Counted from the first letter of the stretch, positions 46,801 to 60,071 are shown. The stretch: 64,000 nucleotides of DNA from Muscardinus avellanarius (GCA_963383645.1 OY726571.1:24244116-24308115); one strand, 5' to 3'. The notes: generated by a model not told the origin, from the sequence alone. Made by a program: numbers and translations.

Positions 46801-49800
46801 AAGGTTTCCAATTTTAATGTTCTTTTTTAGTTATTTTCTGACAATTACATAGGAAAATATTGAGTGTACTTTTTAATAATAAAAAGTCTCAGTAATTATT
46901 AAACAATAATCTTTGTCTGAATCTGTAAAATAGATGAATTTTCCTGGATAAACCTGACAGATTTCCTTTCCGATACTTGCATTTTTCTTTCTGTTCTGCC
47001 ATGTGCAATGTGTCTACAAACACGTGTCTATTTTCAGAACAAAGGCCTCTTTTCACGTGTAAGTTTCAAAATGCATCAAAGATGTTGAGTAAAAGTTGGT
47101 TCCATGTTTTTCTTATTTTTAAAAGTTTTTAAAGCCTGCACATTTCTTTTCAGTAACTGGTGACTCTATGCATTACTCTATCACTCTCTGGGAATTTTCC
47201 AATGACTGCTTAATTATTCCTTAGTTTCCAGCCCAAGGTAACATTGAGTGTAAAATATTTCAGATTCCTTTCATTTTATATTTCTGCACCCATTTTGAGT
47301 AGTGTTTCTCTGGTCTCTGCCTCTAATTTGGAGTTCTGACACTTGATCTAACATTTCTACCACACTTCAGTGCCACCCATCACATCAGCCAAGTATTTCC
47401 TTGCCTACCATTACTGTTCAATGATCCACCACCCATAAAATTATGATACAGTATTGCTTGCATGAGAAGTCGGAAGCACCAGTGTAGATTTGTATCCAGT
47501 GTGATACCAGGAATGCTGCTTTGGTATTTGCAGAAGGAACTCTCTGTAGAGGTGTGAATTGAAAACAACCTTAAGTAAATACAACCTGCACATTGCATTA
47601 TAACTTAATTTCAAAAGTGAGAACTGAATTTGTGACTAAGCAGTATATAAGACATGCTCTTTCTTTTAAGACAAATGCATAGATTCCATGGGTGGAAAAT
47701 GGAAATGAAATAAAAAGCCCACAAATAAATGCTAATATTTGTAAAGTAGTCCATGCTATTTCCCATTTGGCAAAACTTGGGGTGATTTTTCTATGTAATG
47801 AATGTGGAGGAAGAAATAAATGTCCTAACACTTCTAAAAATCTATGCCTCATGGGTATGTAGGTTGATGTACTAGCAACTAAAATGATGATTGATAGCAT
47901 TTTAATCAAGGTTTCACATCTTTCATTGATAAAGAAAGTTGACTGATTTATAAATATGAATACATTATTTCCATAGAAGAGTGCTATTTTGCAATAGTAA
48001 GGGAGAAGAGGAAATGCTTTCATTTAACACTGATTTCAATCTTATCACATCCCAAGATAATTAACAAGCATATATCAAAACAGATGTATTCAAACCAAAT
48101 TTAATAATTTGTTGATTTAACTGTGAAAATAAACGGATTTTTTACCTTCATTCATGGAACCAAATACTTATGAAAAATATTGAAAACAGCTCAACCCCAT
48201 GATTTCTGTCAAAGTTACAGAGTAGCTAATTGACTTGATTGATTCTACAAAACTTGTTTGCAATCAAATATGTAAAATAATTTGGTGTTATAGTGGTATT
48301 AACCATTGAGTTTTTTCCACTGATGACTTTGCCAACTGTTAGGTAATGTATTTATTCCTTAGATGAGCCATCAGTATACTTCTTTCCTGTAATAAGATAC
48401 TTAGAACATTAAGTCTGTTATTCTTTTATATTAAGGAAATATGATATCCACTTTTATTATTCCTTTCTTTCTATGCTAGAGAAATGTGTGAACACATAAT
48501 GATTTTATTGTTTATCAAAACATTATTATATTTAGAAAATTAGAATATACTGATGCATCTTGTGAAACACAGATGTAGTCTATTTCAATCTCATTAATTC
48601 ATCAGAATACAGAATTCCACATGTAAGACCCTAATCATGCAAACTGATTAATTACTTTATTACTGGATTAATGAGATGAAAGAAGAAAGTAAATAGAGTA
48701 CATACTGTAGAGATTGAGAATCATTATGCTTCTGTTTTCTAAAGAAAACTTTGCTATATATAAATGTTATTGTGGAAAACTCATTTTTGCAAAGTCAAGC
48801 TACATTACATAAGGTACAGATAAATAGTTATTAGACTCATGTCCTATCTACTAAAATATCATTAAATTTAAAAGAAATGCAATGTTACATGCTAGAAAAA
48901 ATTAAAAATTAATGGGAATATATCAATGATGTATTTATTGATAACAAAATGAATATGGGAATATATAATGAAGTCCTAAGTTGATATAATAAGGAATCTA
49001 GGAATCTCAGAGTCACACAGTCAAATATAGATGTACTGGATTTACTATTTTATTCTTCCATGTGCTTTTAGACAACCTTACCTGTTTAAATTGCTATTAC
49101 TTCCTCTTAAATAGGGGTGGTTGGTTTCTTTATCTACTTTATATGTTTATTATGAGAATAGATTGAAACATACATGAAAAGAAGCTGTTAAATGTAAAAT
49201 GTATTCATTAAATGCATCTCATTATTATCTATGGCAAAAACCAGAAGAAACAGATCAAATTACTTTCCCTCAGAAAAGGCAAATAGAAATGCAGGAATAT
49301 TTCTGGCAACTTTTGAAACTACTGATATAAAGAAAAAAGAAGATGGAAAAAAAATGTTGTATTAAGAGCACTATTCATGTCTAAATGATTTTTTAATTCT
49401 CAAGGAGTAGTATTTATTTGTTGAATTAATCACTCATAGAAATAAATCAAGGAAGGAATAGGAAGTTATATAGATTGACTATTTAAATATAATGTGTATT
49501 TATATTTACATATAAATATGTGTATATTTATATTTATATGTATATATATATATATATATAAATACAATAGTATGGTGTCCTAGAAGATTTATACAGATGA
49601 GATGTACATGCTAATTGCCTTCAGAGATAAAGAGTAAACCAGTCTAATGCAATTGCAAATGCTAAATAGCATTTATACATGATAAAAAAACTCATAATCA
49701 CTTTTTAAGAATGTTATCTCATAATTATAACAATGTTTTCAAATGACTTGAATATTGATAAAATTGTCAGCAATCAATACGTGAAGAAATTTAAAACTAA

Positions 49801-50469
49801 AATGTAATTTAAAATTAAGATTTAATAATGTGAGTCCCTCTTTATGTACAGTGAGCTTTAAGTTTCTATAAGATGCCAGACATATAGGAAAAAAATGCTT
49901 TTGTAACCTTGACAGTGGGGAAGCACTTGAAAGCCAGGCAGCATTTGTATTTTTTATTTTTGGTAAATACCAAGCATATCAGCACCACAGTTAGAGTCTC
50001 CACCATTGCTCTGAGGAAGTTCTTTATCTGATTGATACCTCTGCTGGCCAAGGTACTTTTATTGTAGCTTGGCAGGTTTTCCTTCTTTGAGAAGAAACCT
50101 GATTCAAGTAGGTAGCCTCCCTACCTAGTTTTATGGTTCTTCACTCTCTATAAAGAATTCATTGACATTCTTGCTTCAAGCTGGCAGAATTTTTTTTTTT
50201 TCACTAGAGACCATTCTAAGCAAAAATTCACAAAGAAATGTGTATGATGCTATTTGTGAGTTCTGAAGAATGTTATGTGAGAAATCTGTCACTTTTACAT
50301 AGACAGCGTTCAGTAAACATTGACAAAACAGGAGGCAGTTAAACAGGCAGGAAGAGAGACAAGAGGGGCATTTATCAGAGATAGAAAAGCAGATGAATGG
50401 AGATTAAAGCTATACATTACCTAATGGATAAAGCCCATACTCTAACTTTCTGTGGCTCCTTCTTTTTCT
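46801..50469. other. 3.7-kb repeat-poor AT-rich stretch, no gene supported
   Basis: The longest stretch free of recognised interspersed repeats in the window. A 141-codon minus-strand open frame (47598-48023) and a 72-codon one (47380-47598) adjoin. Neither shows a known motif, and no splice or promoter pattern supports them. A short (TA)n lies at 49541-49560. Confidence 0.45.
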
Positions 50470-50670
50470 TTTTTTTTTCAGGTACTAAGAACTGAATGCA
50501 AAGGCATTCTACACCTACATTTATTTATTTTATCCTGAAATAGGGTCTTACTATGTTGGTAAGGGTTTCTCTGACTGGCTGAGAGTCTCTAGTAAAACTA
50601 GTATCTCTATCTTCCTGTCTCAGCTTCCCAAGAATTGGGACTACGGGTGTGAATTGGTATACCTGGGTTT
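50470..50670 (-). mobile_element. Old B1-dID-type SINE
   Basis: A poly-T is followed by AGGTACTAAGAACTGAATGC, then TGAAATAGGGTCTTACTATG and TCCTGTCTCAGCTTCCCAAG in the order of a minus-strand copy. Strongly diverged. Confidence 0.7.
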
Positions 50671-50758
50671 TTGTGACTATAAAAGCTGTTTTGCTCAGAG
50701 CTGCTTAGGAAATATTTGAACCATTCAGGGACATTTTTATTTACTGGTCCATGCTATA

Positions 50759-50761
<3 letters not shown>

Positions 50762-50805
<44 letters not shown>

Positions 50806-50915
50806 CTATAGATTTAACCCAGGGGCATTCTAACTCCAAACTATAACCCCAGCCCCAAGCCCTATTTTAATTTACAAACAGTCTTACAAAGTTGCCGAGG
50901 CTGCATGTGGTACCA
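50762..50915 (-). mobile_element. SINE fragment with (GT)n tail
   Basis: About 21 GT units (50762-50803), then TTTAACCCAGGGGCATTC, CAAACTATAACCCCAGCCC and a short piece of the linker and centre (ACAAAGTTGCCGAGGCTG). The head is missing. Confidence 0.75.
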
Positions 50916-52604
50916 CCTCCAACTTATGCCATAGAAGTTTTAACATACATATAACAATAAACAAAAAAAATGTAAAATAATTTATAGAATTGTGGAGACA
51001 GAGAAAAATGAGATAAGGGGATATAATAAATATGTAATTACAAGCTTGGTATCAAAAATGTCAGTGAAATACTATGTTATGTAGTCATATTTTATATTTA
51101 TCTACTTTTATCATTAAACTACTAATCCCTACTCTACCTTTGGTCTTAAATAAAAAGCATTTAGCAAGATAAGTTTTATTTATATTACATTTGCTATTAT
51201 TGTGCTTCATTCTGATACAGCAATGATAAACAATTTGTAGGGTAGATGGCCTTGTTGTATAAGAACTTATGTCCACTGAAATACTTCACTCCTGGGTCTG
51301 CTCATCAACTACCCACCAAATGATTCTAGATTGATTAATGGAATGACAGATGGGCATTTTTGTCTTTACCTAGAGGACTTTGGTTTCAAGAGATGGACAA
51401 TATAGGCTACATCTAGGAGACTGTGTGCAAGCCACTAAGATACTGATGAAAGAGAAAGTTTTTTGTAGGCCACCATCACAGTAGGATCTATATGTCACAC
51501 AGGATGTAGAATCCTAACCTTGCTTATGAAGGACTCAGTGGCCTCAAAAGTGTCCTTTGTGGTGGATGGCTGGAGGGGGACCTGGATATTTGGTCATGAA
51601 TTAGTTCATAATAGTCTGTCAGAGTAAACCATAGTTCTGACGCTCAACAAGGTCCAACTCTTAAAAGCAATATCTAAGTGAGACTAAAGACTAATAGCCT
51701 GTGTTCTGAAATCAGAGACTTATTCACTGGTATGTGGTATAAAAGAAAGACTTTTTTAAAGTGGTTGTAAATTGCCCATGAGTTAATTTTTTTCACACTT
51801 GCTCTCCAGGAAGTAGGACAGTTATTTCATCATCCATTGTGCATATGAAATATTTAGGAGGAGGGAAAAAAGCAATGACCTTAGATTCATTGATCAGTTT
51901 AGCTTCTGCAGTATTCCAAACATAAGCTCTTGTGCTGTAAAAGATAGCTGAATTATTCCCATGTTTGGATTATTCTCAAGTCCAAGAGCAATCAGTAAGT
52001 TAGGACATAATACCCTCTTCTCTTGAGGCCTCCGATTTCATCCCTAAGGTTCAGTGCCTGAGCGATTCCCTTTCCTTAGCAGGTGAGGCTGAGTGGGCCT
52101 CTCATTAGAGCCATTCCCCAAGGATCACTCCATCACAAATGGAAGCCAACTCTACTTGGATTCATTTGCTTCTAAGATTCCAAGGTAGAAATGGACTTTT
52201 ACTGCTGTTTGCTGAAGTTCTTCTCGAATGTTAACACAGCAAATTTTACTCACACTGGGAATTAAAATAGTATTACTCTCCTCTTGGCATTCTGAGAAGT
52301 AGCCATCTATATTTGTCTCTTTTACTTAAAATGTGCAGTCTAAATGGAGACTTATTTGATCAGCTAATCCTCCATTTCTTTTCCCCAAGGCAATGCAATT
52401 GTAAAAGGACTTTTAAGAAATTCTCTGTGATAGTGCTCTACTTGGTTTCATCTGAATATACTGATCTTCCTGCTCTCAATCTTTCATGGTCTTTTTGCTT
52501 TCTCAGACTAAAAAATCAGAAAGCTAAAAGAAACAGTAGAGAATTACTTTTGAGTCAATGTTATACTTAAAGTTCAAACCCTTAGATATAATTTTTTAAT
52601 ATAA
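50916..52604. other. Unassigned stretch, possibly ancient repeat in 51.3-52.2 kb
   Basis: The 51300-52200 part is less AT-rich than its surroundings and reads like a long decayed element on the minus strand. I could not tie it to a family, and an ancient retroviral internal region is only a guess. No open frame is sustained. The 85-codon frame at 52313-52570 has no known domain. Confidence 0.35.
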
Positions 52605-52775
52605 AGGATTGAACTCAGGAACCTTCTACATCTGAACTAGAGCCCCAGCCCTATTTCATTTTTTATTTAGAAGCAGAGTCTCACTGATTTGCTGAGACTA
52701 GCCTCAAACTATAATCCTCCTATTTCAGCCTCCCAAGTGTTGAGATTACAGGCATGAACTCCCACAGCCAGCCCA
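52605..52775 (-). mobile_element. Old B1-dID-type SINE
   Basis: Minus-strand copy: GGATTGAACTCAGGAACC, GAGCCCCAGCCCTATTTC, AGCAGAGTCTCACTGATTTG and TTTCAGCCTCCCAAGTGTTG follow in order. Both ends are worn. Confidence 0.82.
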
Positions 52776-54465
52776 TGGACACAATTTTATTTTTCCTTCA
52801 GGATTTCTGCAGATATTTTCATACTACAGGTTGACTTTTGTTTTTTATCCTACAGGTTCACTGTTTTTTTTTTTTTTTAAGGTAGGCTACTTTTGACAAA
52901 CTTATGCTTAGTGAAGGGCTGTTTAGAATAATGCCTCTAGAACCCATTTTTATAATCAATAAATTGCCAAGATTATATTATTTTTTCTTTTATATATGAA
53001 CCTGTTAAATGAATTAGCTTTCTTCTCTAACTCCATGTTCAAGCATAATACTTATAAAAATTTTATAATCACATGTTTTAACCTATACTGAATTTTAATA
53101 GGATTTGGTCTAGTAAAAGGAAGATATTTTTGAGACTCCATGTGTAACAATTTACAAATAGTGGTGCTGAAATTCAAATGGTAACAAAAATATTTGTAAT
53201 TAAAAATATTTTATAGCATCCAAATACAATATAAAACATCTCTTAAAGGTTGCATAATTTGGATTTATAATTTAGAAGACTTACTGACAGACATTTATGA
53301 ATTGTAATTACCATATCTAATTGTTAACTTTAGCTTTTTACAATTTTAGAAAAAAACATTCATATGCAACCATGTGTTGGAATTAAAAGAAATTTATTCA
53401 ACAAAACATAATAAGTGTTTACTATACTCAGATAAACAAATGTGTCTACAAGTACTTAAATTTTAAAAACTTCAAATGAGATTAGTTTTAGGTTTTCTTA
53501 GTTGCTCTCCAACTAAATATTTGGTCCCAGTCTCAGAATCTTTCACAATAAAATGAAAATGGTGGACAAAGTGATTTCTAATGACATTTTTAGAGAAAAA
53601 GTATTATTTTATAATCCTGTGACATGGTCAAAAGCTTGTGACCTTGTGTGGCTTTTTAAACATATTTATTGATTCTATACTTGTCAGAAATACATTTCTA
53701 ATCTTTCTTAGATCAGAGGCTTATATTTAAGTTACCTTCTGGGCATGCAAGGAGAATGAGTTGTCTTACAGGTTTCTAACATCTTTTACTTATCTGTCTA
53801 CTAAGGTCTAAAGTATAATCAATTTTAACACTGAAAACAAATGTAGCCTTGCACTACACAAGGATATTTAGAAAGTTGTAAACTCCCCTGTGGTTACTAA
53901 TTTGTCTTTTGCTGAAATTAATTGATAAGTAAGGACATCAGTTAAGTCCCCAGCTATCTACTCCTTTATAATATTTTTATGTTTCTTCCCCGAAAGCCTA
54001 TTCTAAATTCCCTTTCAAGAATTTCTTGTACAATAAGAATATATAAAACATTAGTGGCAGCACAATGTTTGTGGAATCACAAGTAATACCTAGGTAAACG
54101 CTTCCTGAGAAGGTGACTGGAATGAGCTCTCTTATTCAGACCGTGAAATTTCTGTAAGTAGCTGAACTCACAAGTGTTTATTTGAACAGCATGTTTAATG
54201 AACATAAAATTTCCCCTTTACAATCAACTCTCCAGACACTTATGTGTTGATGTTTAGATTCTAAAATTTATATCAAAAAGCATCATTGAAACAGATGCTG
54301 GCAATATAATTGGACAAGAATTTACATGAACAATGACTCTTGGGTGTACGCACCAGTATTCGTATGCTCAGCAAGTGCTACTTATGGGGACAGTCTGACC
54401 TGTTTAGAATTCCTATTTTTCTTCCTCAAAGGCTTTAAGTTATAAGAGAAGATTAGTAGCTGCTA

Positions 54466-54470
<5 letters not shown>
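52776..54470. other. AT-rich stretch, no gene seen
   Basis: A T17 run lies at about 52863-52879. No repeat family or gene recognised. Confidence 0.45.

Positions 54471-54512
<42 letters not shown>
54471..54512. repeat. (GA)n microsatellite
   Basis: About 21 GA units. Confidence 0.97.
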
Positions 54513-54514
<2 letters not shown>

Positions 54515-55265
54515 CAACACAATGAAGAGTATTATGAATATACAAATCTGACATGACACCCAAGTGGGAAATAAAATCAAGTTGAGAATCAATGTCTATT
54601 GATTCATCTATTCATTTTTATACAAGTTCTTTAAAGTACACAGATACTGGTATTAGTATTTTATTGGCATATAGAACAGACAGAAACTTTTCTTTCCTCT
54701 GGACAATTTCTGCTCTTAATCTAAAATAATAGTTTGAGACAAATAAAGTGATATTTGTTCTTAGATTTCAGGGAAGAAAGGATGGAAGACACACACACAC
54801 ACACATGCACACATACACAAAGAATTTAAATTAGGTTATCTCTGAGTTAGACATGATTTTTATGTTGAAATTTGCTTTCAGATTTAAAGCATTGTTTTGC
54901 ATTTCATCATGGTATGGATTTTAAAAATACTGATTTTTTTAACATAAATCTTGAATCAATAGCTGACACTGTGTTGGCAATAAATATGTATTAATGAATG
55001 TCACATTATGGTATTGCTTATTGAAGGAAGAAAAAAACAATCAAATTTGCAGATGACTGTCACATTAACCCAGTATTAAAATTATATACTATCTATCTAT
55101 AGATACCAAGAATAAGATACCAAGTAATATCAATGTAAAATGTGCAGTACAAATACAATTTTAGGACATTTTAGAGCTACCATAATATCTACTATTTATT
55201 TCAAAAATTAGAGACTAGAATCCCTTAATACTAAAATGACATAGATTTATAAAATTGAGTGTCAA
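54513..55265. other. AT-rich stretch, no gene seen
   Basis: A short (CA)n lies at 54789-54820. Otherwise nothing recognised. Confidence 0.45.
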
Positions 55266-55730
55266 GCTGGGCATGGTGGTAAATACTTGTAATTCTAATA
55301 CTTGGGAGGCTGAGACAGGAGGATTGCAGATTGTGGCCAGCCTCAGTTACTTAGTGAGGCCCCTTCAACTTAAAAAGACTCTGTTTCAAAATAAAGAATA
55401 AAAATTCCAGCCGGGTGTGGTGGCACACACTTGTAATCCCAGCATTTGGGAGACCGAAACAGGAGGATCGTGCTTTGCAGACAGCCTCAGCTACTTAGTG
55501 AGGCCCTTTGTGACTCAGTGAGACCTTGTTCCAAAATAAAAAATAAAAAATAGGGCTGGGGGTGTAGCTTGGAGGTAAAATGACCCTGGGTTCCATCCCC
55601 AAAACCACAAAAAAAAAAAAAAAAATAGGTGGGGAGTGTAGCTGGAAGGTAGAATGCTCCTTGGTTCAATCCCCAGTACTCTAAATAAATAAAATAAATA
55701 AATAATTAATTAAATAAATAAATATAAATA
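55266..55730 (+). mobile_element. Outer B1-dID SINE split by a second SINE
   Basis: The head and centre (AAGCTGGGCATGGTGG through GACTCTGTTTCAAAATAAAG, 55266-55407) are separated by an inserted SINE from the matching ID-like tail (GGTGGGGAGTGTAGCTGG ... TCCCCAGTACTC, 55627-55682). An AAAT-rich end continues to about 55730. The break lies at the A-rich linker, the preferred target for LINE-1-type insertion. Confidence 0.88.
55411..55625 (+). mobile_element. Nested B1-dID SINE
   Basis: Complete copy from GCCGGGTGTGGTGGCACACA to TCCATCCCCAAAACCAC and an A17 tail, in the same orientation as the SINE it interrupts and less diverged from consensus. Confidence 0.92.
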
Positions 55731-55779
55731 TATGTGTGTATATATATATATGCCACCAAAAAATATACCATTGTATTTT

Positions 55780-55925
55780 TCATATACATTTATTGATGCA
55801 ATGTTGTCATACATCATAGTGATATTCAAAGTGATACAGACATACAAGCACTCATCACTTGTATTTCCCTCTCTATTCCAGTCCCCTCTTCTTCCCTCCT
55901 CATATACATTAATGAGATTCATTTA
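55780..55925 (-). mobile_element. L1 3'-end fragment, minus strand
   Basis: ATACATTTATTGATGCAATG, TTGTCATACATCATAGTGAT and a polypyrimidine segment (TCCCCTCTTCTTCCCTCCTC) follow the order of the fragment at 34850-35075. Confidence 0.62.
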
Positions 55926-56189
55926 GAAATGTTTGCAAAATAAGACAAAAGTTAAGGGGACAACTAAAACAGAAGGAAGTGCAGACAAGCATGTATAGTT
56001 GCTTGACCTTATGACAATATCATCTAGTTGCTACTTTTACAATCTTCTCTTCTGCACTTTGTGGGTGCAGTTTCCTAACTCTCCTTTACCCGTCAAGTCC
56101 ACCCCATAAGACAAACACTTTTGATGCATCTCATTCACCTCTTACTCATCTCTAAGAGTAATCACATAGTAAGCCTTACAGAGCTTCTG
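55926..56189. other. Stretch without gene
   Basis: No repeat or gene recognised. Confidence 0.4.
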
Positions 56190-56500
56190 TTCTCAGGGCA
56201 GGCACAGAAATCTTGTAAACAAACCAAACGAGAATAGTGTGGCAAAAAGTGATCTCACATTGTGAAGGGAATAACCGGAGTGGGCAGATAATTGATCTGA
56301 GCTAGGGTGCTGAGAGATGGCTTCTCCAGTGTCCACAGCAGGACAGGCTAGCTGCTCTGTCCTGGCAAAAACATTCAGGGCAGGGGAAGATTTGGTACCA
56401 AGTCCTGGAGAAAGAGAACTTGGCACGATTGAGGGGCCTGTGAGAGCAAGGAGTGATGGTCTCAGGTGGTCCTCTGGTGTCAGGCAGGGACAGGAAAGCC
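56190..56500 (-). mobile_element. Possible L2 remnant
   Basis: TTCAGGGCAGGGGAAGATTT followed by AGAACTTGGCACGATTGAGG, then GGGCCTGTGAGAGCAAGG, resembles the reverse complement of the L2 3' half. The 102-122-codon open frames over it on both strands are explained by its higher GC content. Confidence 0.4.
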
Positions 56501-56997
56501 CTGAGAACAACTCAGGATGTTTTGCATACTCCAGGGGGTGCGAATGGATGCTCCTAAGCAAAGAGGCAGAAAAGTCTTGCTTATGTTTTCAGACTCCTCT
56601 GCATAGTTTGTGGGTAATGGATTAGATGTTGGGAGATGGAAAAAGTGGGAAGATGGGAATAACTGGTTATTATCTACCTTCACAATCCCTCTAATTTTCA
56701 AATATTTTACTGTATACACATGTTCTACCTTCTTTCCTTCCTTTTCCCTTTAAGTTGTTATCTCTTTATATATATGGAAATTGTGCCCCTGTCTTTATTT
56801 TCATGCTATTTACTGTATTTGACCTCCCTACATATTGTTTTTAATTTGGTGGTGTTAACAGTCTTTTTGAAGAAAAATCATTACATTGACCGCCAATATA
56901 ATTGGCTTGTACTGAACAGAGTTGAGAAACTTGCTCTGGAATAAATCATATGGATTATAAGTAAATAAACGTCTGCACTGAGCATGGCTAGGATTAA

Positions 56998-57003
<6 letters not shown>
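56501..57003. other. Stretch without gene
   Basis: No repeat or gene recognised. Confidence 0.4.
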
Positions 57004-57073
<70 letters not shown>

Positions 57074-57125
57074 CAGAGAGACAGAGACAGAGACAGAGAC
57101 AGAGACGAGAGATAGACAGACAGAC
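57004..57125. repeat. Compound microsatellite (GT)n(GA)n(ACAGAG)n
   Basis: About 14 GT units, 12 GA units and about ten hexamer ACAGAG units with one slip. Open frames reading RDRDRD/TETETE or LSLSLS are artefacts. Confidence 0.96.
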
Positions 57126-59182
57126 AAAGGCAGCAAACTTCTTTCCCACATTAAAAACCTCACTTTTTTCTTCAGATACAGAACTAGAGTGTTTTCACCA
57201 CCTTTTTTTCACAGCAGAGTGCTGAGAGATGTAGATGATAAAAACAACACACAAAGTGTGAATGGAATATAGGGAGATAAATGGCTGCTTAATTTCCTGT
57301 CTAGTCCCTCAGTCCTCTTTACAAAGACGCCAGAAATGACATGACAGAGAATTTTAATAGAAAATTCAGGATGAAACTTCTCTGGTCCAGATGACCCAGG
57401 TTTGGTTCAAGTTTAAACCTGGGAAGTTGGGGGCGGGGGTCATGATAAAAAGATGCTGCAGTATTGGACCAGTGCATCCTTACTGTAGCAGCCTACTTCG
57501 TGCCTCCTTTCATAATACAGATGTTTTATAAGGAAAAGTATCAAACTAATGTCACTGTATTTGAATTTCAGTTTCTAATTCTGATTTTATACATTGAACC
57601 CTAAGTCGGTGGCCACTTGAGACCGTCCTAATGACAGACACCTGAGAAATTTTCACACATACACTGTGCATCTTCACGTTGCTCCTTCTGCTTATTTCAC
57701 TTAAGTGCTCTCTTTGCTTCGTCCGGTAATGAGACACAGAGGGAATAGAGTAATATCTTGTATACACCACAGCAACAAAGACATAACATTTTAGTTCCTT
57801 GCTTCATGCGTGAAGAATTTGGAAAGAGCATCTTTAAAAGAAAATTCAATTTATGGGGGAAAAATGACAGTGAGTGGCACAGAGCCTCTTTATTCCTCTT
57901 GAAGCTGTCAGAGTCGGAGAAGAAAACCACTTTGGGGTATGAGCCTGTGGTACTTGTCACAGGAGTGAAAGGACTTGATGTGGAGGTTTTATTAGCTCTG
58001 ACAATATGGGAAACTTCAATTCTGAACTATAATAAGTAGTACGTAAAGTAATTTAGATATGCCAGTGACTATGGCCCTGGGCATAAATTTGTACTATGTG
58101 AGTAAATAAAGCTGGGGTACATTTCACATCAGAGAAACTTGCACATCATCTCAGGCTTTTGTAAAAATATTTGAGGTTTTTTTAATATGTGTTATGTGTG
58201 CATATGTGTGTGTATTTTAATACTATGTAAATACATTCTCTTGCCTGTAAGACAATACCTTAAATATATGCATGTGTTTACTGCTATGTGCACATATATT
58301 AGAATTTAAAATAAACTAAATATGCAAAATTTTCCATTAGCAATTTATGCTATTTAAGCTATATATGATATTAAGCTAGTGGTGACTTTTTATCTTTCTC
58401 CTTCAAAAAAATCTGAAGATTTTCTGTACCATGAGTGATTGTTTTCTTTTGGTAATTTTTGGAATAACATCATAAAATGTCAACACATTTCCTAGGAAAT
58501 ATGCACTATGTCAGTAAAATGCACTTAAGACAGTGATCTCCAACTATTCGCTTGGTATAAACCATCTATGAGAAGAAATTGAGAAGAATAATATAAACTA
58601 TTTTTCTCTTTTTGCTAACATGGCATTTTAGAAAAAACATTTGTTTATCAAGGGATGCTATTTGTTTAACATTTGAAAGTCAATAATTCAAGTTGATGCA
58701 GTCAAACCATGTGATTGTTTAAAAAGGCAAAACAAAATAATTTGATAAAGTTTAAGATCCATTATGGTAATAGCTTTTAGCACACTAAAAGTATACATTT
58801 TTAATTCTGATAGAGGGTAGCTATACTAAATATAGAGAATGTCTCATTTAATGTTTAAATACAAAATCATTTCTTTTATAATCATAATGTATGCTATTCT
58901 CATATGTTGTCAAGTTTTCATACTTTTGAGTCATGTTTACCTAATCAGCTTTTAAGATGTATAAATATATAAGCCTTAGGGACAAAAAAGAGTAGAACCT
59001 ATAATTATTCTGAATTATACAACTGCCTAAAGAAAAAAATAAAATCTATATATTGTATATGAAATTCTAGAATTAGTAACCATTTTACCAGATATGTTTC
59101 TTAAATCATATCACCAAAATAAACTAGATTTTTGGAAAGTTACTAAATATTACTAGGGATCAAATTACTCAAAGAAGTAAAG
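57126..59182. other. Repeat-poor stretch, no gene supported
   Basis: About 2 kb with no recognised repeat. The 57250-57980 part is less AT-rich, with GGGGGCGGGGG at 57430 and a few CpGs, and might be conserved. Open frames of 72-93 codons on both strands overlap and lack domains. 58050-59180 is very AT-rich. Confidence 0.4.
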
Positions 59183-59375
59183 ACCTGAGGGATGTGGTGG
59201 CCTAACCTATCGTGCCAGTACCTGAGAAGCTAAGACAGGAGGATTGTAGGTTTCACACCAGCCTCAGCAACCTAGAAAACTTTAAGCATCTACTGAGACC
59301 CCAAAATAAAAAAGGTCTGGGAGTATACCTCTGAGGTGCAGTATTACTGGGTTCAATTCCTAGTACCACAAGAAA
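59183..59375 (+). mobile_element. Diverged B1-dID SINE
   Basis: Sense copy: GAGGGATGTGGTGGCC head, AAGACAGGAGGATTGTAGG, a linker CCCCAAAATAAAAAAGG and tail TCTGGGAGTATACCTCTGAG ending TTCCTAGTACCACAAG. Confidence 0.85.
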
Positions 59376-59530
59376 AGGATAAAAAAATATACCTTCTGTT
59401 AAAAATCATAAGATATTTGTTGAACAACAATGAAGAAAGAGCTACAGCATATTCATGGACAGAAAGGCAGCATAATCAGCTTCCCATAGTTACATATACA
59501 TCCAATATACATCCAAATTTCAATATGTAC

Positions 59531-59532
<2 letters not shown>

Positions 59533-59574
<42 letters not shown>
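59533..59574. repeat. (TA)n microsatellite
   Basis: About 21 TA units. Confidence 0.97.
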
Positions 59575-59578
<4 letters not shown>

Positions 59579-60071
59579 CAAAGCAAATAAGATCCAAAAC
59601 AGAAAAAATGAAAAATAGTAGTATTAAAATCACATGCCTAACAGATGTTATGATCCTCTGTAAAAATATATTCAACCCACCTGATATTGGATCAGTAGTA
59701 GAAAACTAGATCAACAGAACAAAAAAAAAATCAGCTAAGACACAGTCTCCCTGTATTGAAAATTAATTTATCAGAGTTGGCATTACAAATGGATAAGAAA
59801 AATGATGAGCCACTACAGGTTTTTAGTTATACATATGAATTTCTATTCTTACCTTAAAGCCTGTATTAAAATAACTTCTAGCAAATCTTCAGCACACTTA
59901 ACTATGAAATGTTTAAACTCTGAAAGAAATTTATCTTGGTTTCAAAAAGAATTTCTTATATATAGAATGTTCAATCTCATTAAAATTGATTTTTGCATCA
60001 AAAAGCACCATGGACAAAGGTAAATATAGAAGCCAACAACTGTGGGGAGGTATTTTGAATACATACACCTG
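59575..60071. other. AT-rich stretch, no gene seen
   Basis: No repeat or gene recognised. Confidence 0.4.

Noticed and set aside
56193..56625. 102- and 122-codon frames on opposite strands
   Set aside because: They overlap each other in a probable L2 remnant of higher GC content.
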